A DNA stretch of 16,871 bases, taken from contig JABSQE010000031.1 in the NCBI GenBank assembly GCA_013214245.1, positions 1-16,871 of the forward strand, read 5' to 3'. Below are positions 1 to 8,769 of the stretch, one piece after another (positions within the stretch are counted from its first letter, which is position 1; each line of letters begins with the position of its first letter). The DNA is from Hyphomicrobiaceae bacterium (GTDB lineage Bacteria; Pseudomonadota; Alphaproteobacteria; Rhizobiales; Hyphomicrobiaceae). The notes under the pieces were generated by a model. It did no database searches. It had not been told where the DNA came from and saw only the letters and a program-made list of their open reading frames with translations. The position numbers were made by a program, and so were the translations under genes.

Positions 1-180
1 GAAATAGCATCAGAAATTTTGCCAGATGGCTGCATTGAGATTTACATTAGTGAGATTTGGCATGGTGAAGTTGATTATCGCAGGATACGTCTTACTGTCT
101 GCATAATAACCGCTGAGCGTATGGACAAAGCTCTAGAAATGTGGTCCTCCTTAAAAAGGAGTTCTCTCACACTTGATTGA
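1..180 (+). CDS. tsaE: C-terminal end of a gene, probably tsaE (tRNA t6A synthesis ATPase), 5' part outside window
   Basis: Frame 1 is open from the first base to the TGA at 178-180 and encodes 59 residues. The piece 'ILPDGCIEIYIS' followed by 'YRRIRLT' resembles the end of TsaE, where 'LLP..RLEI.L' is followed by 'RR..LTG' and a short helix. TsaE is the P-loop ATPase that works with TsaB and TsaD to make N6-threonylcarbamoyladenosine on tRNA. Its Walker A motif would lie upstream of the window, so the call rests on this weak C-terminal likeness plus position: tsaE often lies a few genes before addB in alphaproteobacteria. The last 25 residues or so do not match what I recall of the family. 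It could instead be another gene of that cluster. Confidence 0.45.
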   Translation, partial: EIASEILPDGCIEIYISEIWHGEVDYRRIRLTVCIITAERMDKALEMWSSLKRSSLTLD

Positions 181-1173
181 AAGTTAATGACGTATGCATG
201 CTATCTAAAGCTTAGCAGGCCTCTACGTTGTTCTTCACTACTCAAAACCTTTTGTCGTCCCCTCTTCTTTATAATGGTTTTCCAAACCAGCTTGACGATC
301 AAAATAACCTCATAATGAGATCACCTTCGATAGATATTGAACGTAAGTACTCTTGAAACATGTAGTGCAGTTAACTCTACACTAAAACTTTAACATGCTT
401 AGGTGTAACTTAGCTTTCATTCGGCGGATTTTATAATGCTTCTAAAGCGAGATGGAATTACTAGTTAAAGTATCATATATCTCTACAAACCCAGCGACTT
501 ATCATTTCACTTGATATGTAGCCTCACTGCTTCTTAATATCACTTTGTATTTTACAATATGCAATGCAGCAACCTCTGAAACTCTGTTACAATTAGTAAC
601 AAGATGGTGATCTTATTTATAATGAAACCAATTTCCTAGGCTCATGTGTATATCTGGCCCGCAAGGCAACATGTAAAGTCTGGTAAGTTTAAGCTATTTA
701 GTAAAACATGAGGATAGTGCTTATTATTAACGTTTTATACCGACACTATACAAAATCTGAATAGGTGTTTGAACGTCCGGAACCAGGTGAGGTACACGTC
801 ATGTTCAATACCATCATTCTCGGCAACCTACATAATAGTATCTGGTCTGTAAACTCCTTTAGAACTTACAATGAAAATTATATTTAGCAATTAGATTGAG
901 TAAAAGCACTAATTATCATGCTAGTGAGTATTGTTCGGAACACATGTCGCACATTGGAGGCTGTGAGTTAGTTTATCTATTTTATATCATATGGAGCCGC
1001 ACTACGATAAACATGATAGATTTGTAGTTTCATTTATGTATTATTTAGTCTACGTTCAGAAACGCCCTGAGTGAATGTTTTTTTATATATGTTTATTTTG
1101 AGAGAAAAGTTTCGATTACTTAAACTAACACTCGTTTCATAGAAGATATGCCTCCGCATTAGAGTATCATAAA
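181..1173. other. 993-base stretch without a supportable gene
   Basis: This AT-rich stretch holds stop codons in all frames, and I see no open frame with recognisable motifs, no tRNA T-loop signature and no strong terminator after the upstream gene. The only small structures are two adjacent weak hairpins: TGTTAC/GTAACA at 585-601 with a 5-base loop, and AAGAT/ATCTT at 601-614 with a 4-base loop. In many alphaproteobacteria the genes between tsaE and addB encode a sugar kinase (AmgK type) and a nucleotidyltransferase (MurU type). The gap is shorter than those two genes together, and I could not recognise remnants of either by eye. Confidence 0.6.
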
Positions 1174-4100
1174 TTGCATTTAAAACAAACAATTGATATT
1201 TCCTCTCACGGCCGCCTCTTCACGATAGAATCCAATGTCAATTTTCTAGATTTAGTCGCTACATCGGTTTTGGATGGACGCTTGCTAGCTAACAATAAAG
1301 CTGCAACGGATTTGTTCTGCTTAACAAATTGGACGATCTTACTGCCAACACAACGTGCTGTCCGTACTATTCGAACTGCCTTCCTTAAAGCAAAAAGTGA
1401 AAAAGGAGCGATTCTATTACCTAATATACGCCCAATTGCGGAGGGTGACGAAGAAGCAACCCTAATTTTCTCAGTTGCTGACAGCATTTCAAACACGAAC
1501 GATCTTGCAATACCTCCAGCTATCGATAAGTTCGAGCGCCACCTTGTTTTGATGCAATTAGTACAGCGGTGGGCAAAAACAATGGCTTCTTCTAAAAATA
1601 AAGTTGTAGGCACCTCAGAGATGACGGCATCTCAGATCACTCGACTTGCCGGTGAATTGGCAGACATGATGGATAAGGTTGAGATAGAAAATTTAAGCCT
1701 TGACCGAATATTCGACTTGGTACCAGAAGATTATGCTGTACATTGGCAAAAGACAGTGGAATTTCTTCAGATAATTGCTACCTGGTGGCCTCTATATCTT
1801 AGCGCAAGTGGATGCATATCGCCAACAGAACGGCGCAATCGTATGATCTTAGCAGAAGCAGATCGTTTGTCACGATCTCCACCGAAAGGTCCAGTAGTCA
1901 TAGCAGGTGTTACGGGATCTGTCCCGGCAACTACTAACCTTATTAAAACTGTGTATGGACTTACCAACGGTGCTATAATTTTACCCGGTTTAGATAAAAA
2001 GCTAACAAAAGGGGATCTCCGAGATATTATTGCGAATCATCCTGAACATCCTCAATATAGATTGTTACTTTTACTAAAGGAACTTGGCGTGCAAATTCAG
2101 GATGTCCAAAGCCTTAAGCACAACTATGCCGCCCCTTTGCATTCTAACACTAAGATGAGACTTATTAGTGAGGTGTTACGGCCAGCTCCTAGTACTAGTC
2201 ATTGGCATACACTTCACGAGCGCTTTTCACCAAAACAAGCTCAAACAGCACTAGATACCATAACTTATTTGGCTTTACCTAGCGAACAAGATGAAGCAGA
2301 GGCTATCGCGCTTATCCTACGTCAGGCTGCGGAGCATCCTAGCCAAAGTGCAGCACTTGTTACACCTAATCGTATTCTTGCTCGGCGTGTTGGTGTAAGG
2401 CTTGAGAGCTGGTGCATTAACGTTGATGATTCTGCTGGACGTCCATTTTCCCAAACTATGCTCGGCACGTTTCTGGAACTGGTGATTAATGCGGTTGCAT
2501 GTAATTATGAACCATGTGCGATAATGGCTTTGCTTAAACATCCTCTATGCCGTTTAAAAAGAACAGCGTCAAGCATACGTAGAGTTTCACATGCTCTTGA
2601 GATCGCTGTTTTGCGGACATCTTATTTTGGACATGGTCTCGATGGTTTGGAACAGTCTTTGGAAAAAACTGCGCAGAACATGCTTAACAGCCATCAGCAA
2701 AGACATGCAATTTTTAGGCTCGAGTACCAGGACTGGAATGAATCTTTTGAACTTATTCAAGACCTCAGACAGGCGTATACTCCATTAACCCTATTATTTG
2801 CTCGCCCTAACATTTCTCCTTTACAAGCCTTTACCTCCGCGCATCTACAAACGGCTGAATATTTGGCAGCAAAGCCTTTAAAAGCTGATGCCAATTCTAA
2901 AAAAAACACAAGTGAACTTTGGCTTGGTGAAGCGGGCAAAGTAGGCGCGCGGATATTTGCTGGACTACTTAATTCTGAACTACCTGAATGCAATATTACT
3001 TGTCTAGACTATCCGGAAATTTATCGCGCACTTATCAAAAAGGAAACAGTAAACTCGTGTGCATCACCCCATCCACGAATTTTTATCTGGGGACCTTATG
3101 AAGCCCGTTTGCAACGACCGGATGTGATAATACTTGGATCTTTAAATGAAGGGATATGGCCGAAAACGATGGATCCCAATCCTTGGTTGAGTCGTACCAT
3201 GCTATCAGATATAGGTCTACCTACACCTGAAGAAAAAATCGGTTATGCTGCTCACGACTTCTCACAGTTGCTTTGTGTTGATAAGGTGTATCTGACTCGT
3301 GCAGAAATGAGCAATGGCGCACCTACAGTACCATCGCGCTGGCTAATGCGTTTACAGGCCGTGAGAGCCAGCCTAGAAATAAAGACACCGCACAGTGCCC
3401 AACCTCCCTGGCTAGAATGGGTTCGGTTGAGAAATGCGGCCAAGCCGAGTGTTCCGATTAAACGCCCTGCCCCAAAACCGTTACTTTCGTTAAGGCCGCG
3501 CGAGCTTAGTGTAAGTGACGTTGAGACCTGGATTGCTAATCCCTATGCTATTTTTGCCCGTCACATTCTAAAGCTTGAGGCCTTGCCGAGGCTTGGTGCT
3601 GACCCTGATGCTAGCCTTAAGGGCACAATAATACATAAAATTCTTGGTATATATCTTAAAAAATTTCCTACACAGCCTCCAACAGATATAGCTCAGGAAC
3701 TAGATGTGATTGCAAGACGATTGTTTCATGAATTCCGCAGTAATCCTCGTATTGCAACTTTTTGGATTGAGAGGTTTCGCCGTTTTGCAACATGGTTCGT
3801 TTATGAAGATGTACGTTTACGTGGTGATTCTAAGAAAAGCTTAAGCGAAATTAGCGGAGCTGTAGTGATTAACACACCTGGTGGTCCTTTTACTCTGAAA
3901 GCTCGTGCTGATCGTATTGATTTAAGCATCGATTATCTTGTGATCTCTGACTATAAAACAGCTTCAAACCTCACCAATTTAACTGCCAGGGCTAAAGCGG
4001 GCTATTCACCACAATTGCTGCTAGAAGCTTTGATCGCAAAGCATGGAGGATTTAGTGGCCTCCGTGCAGCACCAGTTTCTAAGCTTAGATATATTTCTGC

Positions 4101-4332
4101 TGCTGGAGGTGATCCGGCAGGTGCTATTAATGAGCTTAAAATTGAAAATATACAGGCTGCCATTTTAGATACGGAACATGAGTTAACCGCATTAATTAGA
4201 CATTTTGACAATGTCAATACTCCTTACCTTGCGACACGCCGACCGCAGTTTCATTACGATTATGATGTCTATGCGCATCTTGCCCGCATTTCAGAATGGT
4301 TAGGAGAAAACGATAAAGTGGGTGCAGAATAA
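1174..4332 (+). CDS. addB: AddB, alphaproteobacterial-type double-strand break repair helicase-nuclease subunit
   Basis: This is the AddB subunit of the AddAB complex, which resects double-strand DNA ends for RecA-dependent repair. The 1052-residue length fits the alphaproteobacterial AddB family. The N-terminal part has the pattern 'TILLPTQRAVRTIRTAFL' (residues about 53-70) followed by 'LLPNIRPI', and there is no GxGKT Walker A motif, as expected for this branch. From about residue 770 the C-terminus is a PD-(D/E)XK nuclease of RecB type, with 'GTIIH' (His 821), 'ARADRID' (about 912-916), 'ISDYKT' (Asp 926, Lys 928) and 'PQLLLEA'. The start is TTG at 1174. An in-frame stop lies at 1126-1128, no ATG or GTG lies between, and the conserved part begins only about 15 residues in, so TTG is the best choice although no clear ribosome binding site is visible. 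The gene ends 2 bases before addA, which implies co-transcription and probably translational coupling. Confidence 0.93.
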   Translation: MHLKQTIDISSHGRLFTIESNVNFLDLVATSVLDGRLLANNKAATDLFCLTNWTILLPTQRAVRTIRTAFLKAKSEKGAILLPNIRPIAEGDEEATLIFSVADSISNTNDLAIPPAIDKFERHLVLMQLVQRWAKTMASSKNKVVGTSEMTASQITRLAGELADMMDKVEIENLSLDRIFDLVPEDYAVHWQKTVEFLQIIATWWPLYLSASGCISPTERRNRMILAEADRLSRSPPKGPVVIAGVTGSVPATTNLIKTVYGLTNGAIILPGLDKKLTKGDLRDIIANHPEHPQYRLLLLLKELGVQIQDVQSLKHNYAAPLHSNTKMRLISEVLRPAPSTSHWHTLHERFSPKQAQTALDTITYLALPSEQDEAEAIALILRQAAEHPSQSAALVTPNRILARRVGVRLESWCINVDDSAGRPFSQTMLGTFLELVINAVACNYEPCAIMALLKHPLCRLKRTASSIRRVSHALEIAVLRTSYFGHGLDGLEQSLEKTAQNMLNSHQQRHAIFRLEYQDWNESFELIQDLRQAYTPLTLLFARPNISPLQAFTSAHLQTAEYLAAKPLKADANSKKNTSELWLGEAGKVGARIFAGLLNSELPECNITCLDYPEIYRALIKKETVNSCASPHPRIFIWGPYEARLQRPDVIILGSLNEGIWPKTMDPNPWLSRTMLSDIGLPTPEEKIGYAAHDFSQLLCVDKVYLTRAEMSNGAPTVPSRWLMRLQAVRASLEIKTPHSAQPPWLEWVRLRNAAKPSVPIKRPAPKPLLSLRPRELSVSDVETWIANPYAIFARHILKLEALPRLGADPDASLKGTIIHKILGIYLKKFPTQPPTDIAQELDVIARRLFHEFRSNPRIATFWIERFRRFATWFVYEDVRLRGDSKKSLSEISGAVVINTPGGPFTLKARADRIDLSIDYLVISDYKTASNLTNLTARAKAGYSPQLLLEALIAKHGGFSGLRAAPVSKLRYISAAGGDPAGAINELKIENIQAAILDTEHELTALIRHFDNVNTPYLATRRPQFHYDYDVYAHLARISEWLGENDKVGAE

Positions 4333-4334
4333 AC

Positions 4335-7300
4335 ATGTTTGAAGATGCACTTTTAAACACTAACTATCTGCTTTCACAAACTAAAAAACAGCAGGTGCTA
4401 GCATCCTCACCGAAAATATCAGCCTGGGTGAGTGCTAACGCTGGAGCGGGTAAGACGCACGTATTAAAATTGCGCGTCTTGAGGCTGCTATTAGCAGAAA
4501 CATTACCAGAGCGTATTCTTTGTTTAACTTATACAAAAGCAGCAGCGGCTGAAATGTCACAGCGTATCTTTAATGATCTAGCTGAGTGGGCAACAGCGCG
4601 TGCGGATAATCTTCGTGAAAAACTATCAAAGCTTCTAGATAGAGATCCAACCGAACATGAGGTTAACCTCAGCCGGCAACTCTTCGCACGCACTATTGAC
4701 GCACCAGGTGGACTAAAAGTGCTAACAATTCACGCTTTCTGCGAACGACTTTTACAGTGTTTTCCGTTGGAAGCAGGTGTCCCACCAGGATTTACAATCC
4801 TTGATAGCGATCAGGCTTTTGTTTTTAGGCGTGAAGCAATTACTACGACACTGAGAGAAGCATATGCTGCACCTAATTCTAAACTTGGTCAAGCATTAAA
4901 ATCCGTTGTCGCACGAGCTACTGATGAGAATTTCGATCAGGTCCTGGTGGAATTACTACAATGTCGTCAATGGATTGAGGACATGAAAGACCTATCATAT
5001 CGTTCTGGGGATAGTACTCCCTTCGAATCAGTTAGAAAAGCTTACTGTGAAATATTTGCTGTTCATGATGATACGACACACAAGGGACTAATACATAAGC
5101 AAGCCAACGTTTTAAATATAACCGACTTACAAGCCGCTGCGAACATTTTACTCAAAGGAGGGAAACGCGATGTCAAACTAGCAGGCCTATTATCTAAAGC
5201 GGCTGAGTCTATGGGAAAAGAGCGCATATCTTATCTAAGAAAGGCATTCTTTACTACATCCGGCCGACCACGTTCTGACAAGCAGTTTATCTCTAAAAGC
5301 GTTCGAGTTGCGAACAAGTGCATGGCTGAACAGCTAACACACGCACGAAATAATCTACATACACTTACTCAAGAAATGCTAGGGCTCGAAACAGTTGATG
5401 CGACCTTAGCTTTAATGTGCTTAGGTAGCCGTATATTACACCACTATGATGATGCTAAAACTCAGAGAGCAGCGTTAGATTTTGAAGATTTAATTACTAA
5501 AAGTGCTTCATTATTAATGGAAAATAATTCTGCTAACTGGGTTCTTTACAAGCTTGACGGAGGAGTCGATCACATTTTAGTGGACGAAGCTCAGGATACG
5601 AGCGCCACGCAATGGAAAATTATAAACGCTTTAGCTACAGAATTTTTTACAGGAGAAAATTTGAACAATAGTGTCCGTTCGATATTTGCGGTAGGAGATG
5701 AAAAGCAATCAATATACAGTTTTCAAGGTGCTGTTCCTGAACGATTCGCGGATATGGGTAAGCTTTTTTCAAAACAGGTGAGGGATGTTGGACAGATTTG
5801 GAAGCACATACCACTTACGCTATCATTTCGCACAGTTAAACCTCTGTTGGATGCTGTAGATGCGATTTTTTCTAATAAAAAACGCACACCAGGCATGAAT
5901 TTATCCGGAATGAATATCTATCACCAGGCACTACGAAATTCAGATGCAGGTTGCTTTGAAATCTGGCCAATTATCAAATCAGAGCCCCCCAAAAATGTTC
6001 TCCCTTTTCATCCGTTAGAAGATTTAACACCAGATGCACCTGCCGATGTTCTGGCTAGAAAAATTGCTAAACACATAAAAAATTGGCTTAAAAATGGTGA
6101 AATTCTTCAATCTCAGGGACGACCTGTTCATCCGGCTGATATACTCATTCTAGTTCGACGTCGTCAGCCGTTTGGACCTAAAATAGTGCGTGCTCTTAAA
6201 AATTTATGCATCCCTGTCGCAGGTGCTGATCGTATCGCGTTAACTGATCAGCTTGCAATACAGGATTTACTCGCGCTTGCTGATTTTATTTTGTTACCTG
6301 AGGATGACTTAGCTTTGGCATCTACACTTAAATCACCTTTATTTAAGTTTGATGATGATGATCTCTTGTTATTTGCACCTCAGCGAAAGACTTCTTTATG
6401 GTCAGCGCTTTTAGCTCATGTTGACCGTAAAGAATCTCAAAACGAACGATTCATATATGCGATTGAAAAGTTAGAGCGCTGGAAGGCATTTGCAAATTTT
6501 ATTCCGCCATATGAATTCTTTTCAAAGATTTTAGATCATGAAGGTGGGCGTGCGCAATTAATAGGACGACTAGGTCCAGATTCAGCAGATTCCATAGACG
6601 AATTTATGAATTTAGCGTTAACTTTTGATCAGTCGGCACCAGCTTCTCTCCAAGGATTTGTACATTGGTTTCGTGATAGTATGCGCGAAATTAAACGTGA
6701 CATGGAGCAAACACGTGATGAGGTTCGCGTTATGACTGTTCACAGCGCGAAAGGACTTGAATCGCCTATTGTTTTTTTACCTGATACTTGTACTGCTCCG
6801 GGTGGGGGACTTCAAAGTTCGTTGGTTGACTTAATAGGATTTGAAATACACCAGCAGCAAAAAGCGGCACCTAAGGCCTGGGCGATTAAAGGTTCGCGAG
6901 CGCTACAGCCCATTGCTAACGGACTTGCCAAAATCACAAGTAGGGAGGAAGAAGAACACAATCGCTTGCTCTATGTGGCGCTCACCCGAGCACGCGATCG
7001 TGTTTATATTGCAGGTTACGAAAATAAAAATCGCCGTTCAAAACAGTGCTGGTATGATACTATTTGGGATGGTCTTCAGGATAATTTATGTTTAAAGCAC
7101 GATGTCGGAGGAGACAAAGTTTGGCGAATTGAGAGCACACAAACACAAGAAGTTTTGGTTAAGTCTCAAATTAACTCTACGGAAGTTCCCGTAGTGCAGT
7201 TACCAGCTTGGGCGTTATGCAAGGCACCACAGGCGTCACAACCAACAGTTCTTTTTTCACAGTCATGCCTTGAGTCTAGTGAAACCAATCCAGAAATGAA

Positions 7301-7940
7301 GACATCGATCTTTGCGGAGAAAAAGTCTCAAGAATATCGACTAGCTGAAACACTTTTTACTTCACCACTCAACAAAGAGCTTGAATCACGCTTTCTAAGA
7401 GGACGTCTGATACACACTCTTCTTAACAATTTACAGATGTATTCACATGAAGAATATCATGGCATTGCAGAACAGTACATTCACATGTACGGGAAGAGTC
7501 TTGGTACGCAGACACGCGCTTCGATTATTGAAGAGGTGCTTAATGTGATAACAGATCCAATTTGCTCATCAGCTTTTGAACGAGAAGCACAAACCGATGT
7601 ATCAATTATTGCGGATCTTATATCACCATTTCCAAACGATCCACCGCTCAAAGTTTCGGGCAAAATTGATCGACTTGTCAAAACATCAGATGGCATTTTG
7701 ATTATTGACTTTAAATCAAACCGTTACCCTCCTGAAACGCTTAACAAAGTTAATCCAACTTACCTGATGAAACTTGCGGCTTACAGTCTTGCTATACGAA
7801 ACATCTATCCATCTGTTTCTGTGAGGGCCGCGTTGATTTGGACATTTAGACCAACGGTAATGGAAGTACCAGATCATATTCTACATAACAATGAGTACCG
7901 TCTTTGGTCTCAGCACAAGTCAAACCTTGACGCTCATTAA
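4335..7940 (+). CDS. addA: AddA, UvrD/RecB-family helicase-nuclease subunit of AddAB
   Basis: AddA is the motor and second nuclease of AddAB and moves 3' to 5' on DNA during break resection. All expected motifs are present in order: Walker A 'ANAGAGKT' (residues 34-41), 'LTYTKAAAAEM' (motif Ia), 'LTIHAFCERLL', Walker B 'VDEAQDT' (416-422), 'GDEKQSIYSFQG' (454-465), 'VHSAKGLE' (802-809) and motif VI 'LLYVALTRARDR' (878-889). The C-terminal RecB-type nuclease has 'GRLIH' (His 1027), 'GKIDR' (Asp 1112) and 'IIDFKSN' (Asp 1125, Lys 1127). The length of 1201 residues is usual for the alphaproteobacterial family. The ATG at 4335 follows the addB stop by 2 bases, and the conserved helicase part begins about 28 residues later, so the start is credible. 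I see no missing catalytic residue or frame break, so the enzyme should be active. Confidence 0.97.
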   Translation: MFEDALLNTNYLLSQTKKQQVLASSPKISAWVSANAGAGKTHVLKLRVLRLLLAETLPERILCLTYTKAAAAEMSQRIFNDLAEWATARADNLREKLSKLLDRDPTEHEVNLSRQLFARTIDAPGGLKVLTIHAFCERLLQCFPLEAGVPPGFTILDSDQAFVFRREAITTTLREAYAAPNSKLGQALKSVVARATDENFDQVLVELLQCRQWIEDMKDLSYRSGDSTPFESVRKAYCEIFAVHDDTTHKGLIHKQANVLNITDLQAAANILLKGGKRDVKLAGLLSKAAESMGKERISYLRKAFFTTSGRPRSDKQFISKSVRVANKCMAEQLTHARNNLHTLTQEMLGLETVDATLALMCLGSRILHHYDDAKTQRAALDFEDLITKSASLLMENNSANWVLYKLDGGVDHILVDEAQDTSATQWKIINALATEFFTGENLNNSVRSIFAVGDEKQSIYSFQGAVPERFADMGKLFSKQVRDVGQIWKHIPLTLSFRTVKPLLDAVDAIFSNKKRTPGMNLSGMNIYHQALRNSDAGCFEIWPIIKSEPPKNVLPFHPLEDLTPDAPADVLARKIAKHIKNWLKNGEILQSQGRPVHPADILILVRRRQPFGPKIVRALKNLCIPVAGADRIALTDQLAIQDLLALADFILLPEDDLALASTLKSPLFKFDDDDLLLFAPQRKTSLWSALLAHVDRKESQNERFIYAIEKLERWKAFANFIPPYEFFSKILDHEGGRAQLIGRLGPDSADSIDEFMNLALTFDQSAPASLQGFVHWFRDSMREIKRDMEQTRDEVRVMTVHSAKGLESPIVFLPDTCTAPGGGLQSSLVDLIGFEIHQQQKAAPKAWAIKGSRALQPIANGLAKITSREEEEHNRLLYVALTRARDRVYIAGYENKNRRSKQCWYDTIWDGLQDNLCLKHDVGGDKVWRIESTQTQEVLVKSQINSTEVPVVQLPAWALCKAPQASQPTVLFSQSCLESSETNPEMKTSIFAEKKSQEYRLAETLFTSPLNKELESRFLRGRLIHTLLNNLQMYSHEEYHGIAEQYIHMYGKSLGTQTRASIIEEVLNVITDPICSSAFEREAQTDVSIIADLISPFPNDPPLKVSGKIDRLVKTSDGILIIDFKSNRYPPETLNKVNPTYLMKLAAYSLAIRNIYPSVSVRAALIWTFRPTVMEVPDHILHNNEYRLWSQHKSNLDAH

Positions 7941-7944
7941 GCAG

Positions 7945-7980
7945 CGGTTTAACTAAAACCGTATTATTTATTGATAAATA
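7945..7980. other. two small dyad symmetries between addA and trxA
   Basis: The 62-base spacer holds a 6-bp stem CGGTTT/AAACCG with a 5-base loop at 7945-7961, then a nearly continuous palindrome TATTTATTGATAAATA at 7965-7980. The first lacks a T-run and is weak as a terminator. The second is very AT-rich and could overlap promoter elements for trxA. Both could be chance in AT-rich DNA. Confidence 0.3.
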
Positions 7981-7986
7981 CCTTGC

Positions 7987-7993
7987 TAAGGAG
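7987..7993 (+). promoter_or_regulatory. Shine-Dalgarno site of trxA
   Basis: TAAGGAG lies 9 bases before the trxA ATG at 8003. It is the clearest ribosome binding site in the window and fixes the trxA start. Confidence 0.75.
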
Positions 7994-8002
7994 AATAGTG
8001 GA

Positions 8003-8335
8003 ATGGCTGAAAAGAGTATTCTTAAAGTTTCTGATACTAACTTTGAGTCAGAAGTCCTCAAAGCGTCTGAACCAGTTGTTGTAGATTTTTTTGCAGATTG
8101 GTGTGGGCCGTGCAAGGCAATGGTGCCAGCACTTGAGGAATTATCTAAAGAATTAGAAGGCAAAATCAAAGTTGTAAAACTTAATGTAGATCAAAATCCT
8201 GAAACCACTAGTAATTATCAAATTCAGGCAATGCCAACATTAATTATATTCAAGGGTGGTAAAATCGTGCTGCGTCACACTGGTGCCATAGCACAAAAGG
8301 CAAAACTACAGGCATGGGTAACAGAAGCGCTGTAA
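8003..8335 (+). CDS. trxA: thioredoxin
   Basis: Thioredoxin is the small cytoplasmic dithiol protein that reduces ribonucleotide reductase, peroxiredoxins and other disulfide proteins, and is itself recycled by thioredoxin reductase. The 110 residues match the classical length. The active site is 'WCGPC' (Trp 33, Cys 34, Cys 37), preceded by 'VVDFFAD', and the cis-proline loop 'AMPT' (Pro 78) is present, followed by 'LIIFKGGK'. There is no signal peptide. A strong ribosome binding site precedes the ATG. The position directly after addA is conserved in alphaproteobacteria, so it may be read through from addAB or from its own promoter in the 62-base gap. A strong hairpin follows the stop codon. 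Confidence 0.97.
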   Translation: MAEKSILKVSDTNFESEVLKASEPVVVDFFADWCGPCKAMVPALEELSKELEGKIKVVKLNVDQNPETTSNYQIQAMPTLIIFKGGKIVLRHTGAIAQKAKLQAWVTEAL

Positions 8336-8346
8336 CTTACTTTATT

Positions 8347-8376
8347 CCGCAGACTATGGATTGCTTTAGTCTGCGG
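8347..8376 (+). terminator. hairpin after trxA, likely transcription terminator
   Basis: CCGCAGACTA pairs perfectly with TAGTCTGCGG, a 10-bp GC-rich stem with a 10-base loop starting 11 bases after the trxA stop. The following bases (CTAATCCTATTT) are only moderately T-rich, so it may be a modest intrinsic terminator or a 3'-end stabiliser. It is the strongest perfect hairpin seen in the intergenic DNA here. Confidence 0.7.
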
Positions 8377-8757
8377 CTAATCCTATTTGCGAATTATCAA
8401 CACTATTGAAGAATTAAAGCTAGAAACCTTACTAAACTTAAGGATAAAATTTCTTCAAATTTCACGAGATCTGTATGCACCTCCTATCCACTGCGATAGT
8501 TATATGCAGCGATTTAGAATACGTTAAATGTTAATACTAGTCATTAATCTGTTTACGTTTGATAGAACATGTGAACAATTTCAGGCTATCGATAGAATTA
8601 GATTATTAGCAATATAATATTCAAGGTTAGTGGATCGGGAATAAAACTTACTTACCTATACACTTAAAAATATTCCTTATGTATGTCACCGTAACGAGTG
8701 TAAGTTGTAAGAGTAAATCAAAGCTTCCGTAAGAAAAAGAACAGCTAGCGAAATATT
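8377..8757. other. gap between trxA and the membrane protein gene, nothing recognised
   Basis: After the trxA hairpin there are about 380 bases of AT-rich DNA with no gene. The only structure noted is an 8-base inverted repeat TTGAAGAA/TTCTTCAA at 8406-8413 and 8451-8458, with arms 37 bases apart. In several alphaproteobacteria folC follows trxA; no remnant of it could be recognised. Confidence 0.55.
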
Positions 8758-8769
8758 AAGAGGCGAATT

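Noticed and set aside
585..614. Two adjacent small hairpins as terminators or a regulatory RNA
   Set aside because: Stems of only 5 and 6 AT-rich pairs with no T-run, 400 bases from the upstream gene; such pairs are expected by chance in this composition.
2317..2541. Minus-strand and other-frame open frames inside addB, addA, hemF and the phosphoesterase
   Set aside because: All lie within strongly supported genes in the proper frame and have no motifs or start signals of their own.
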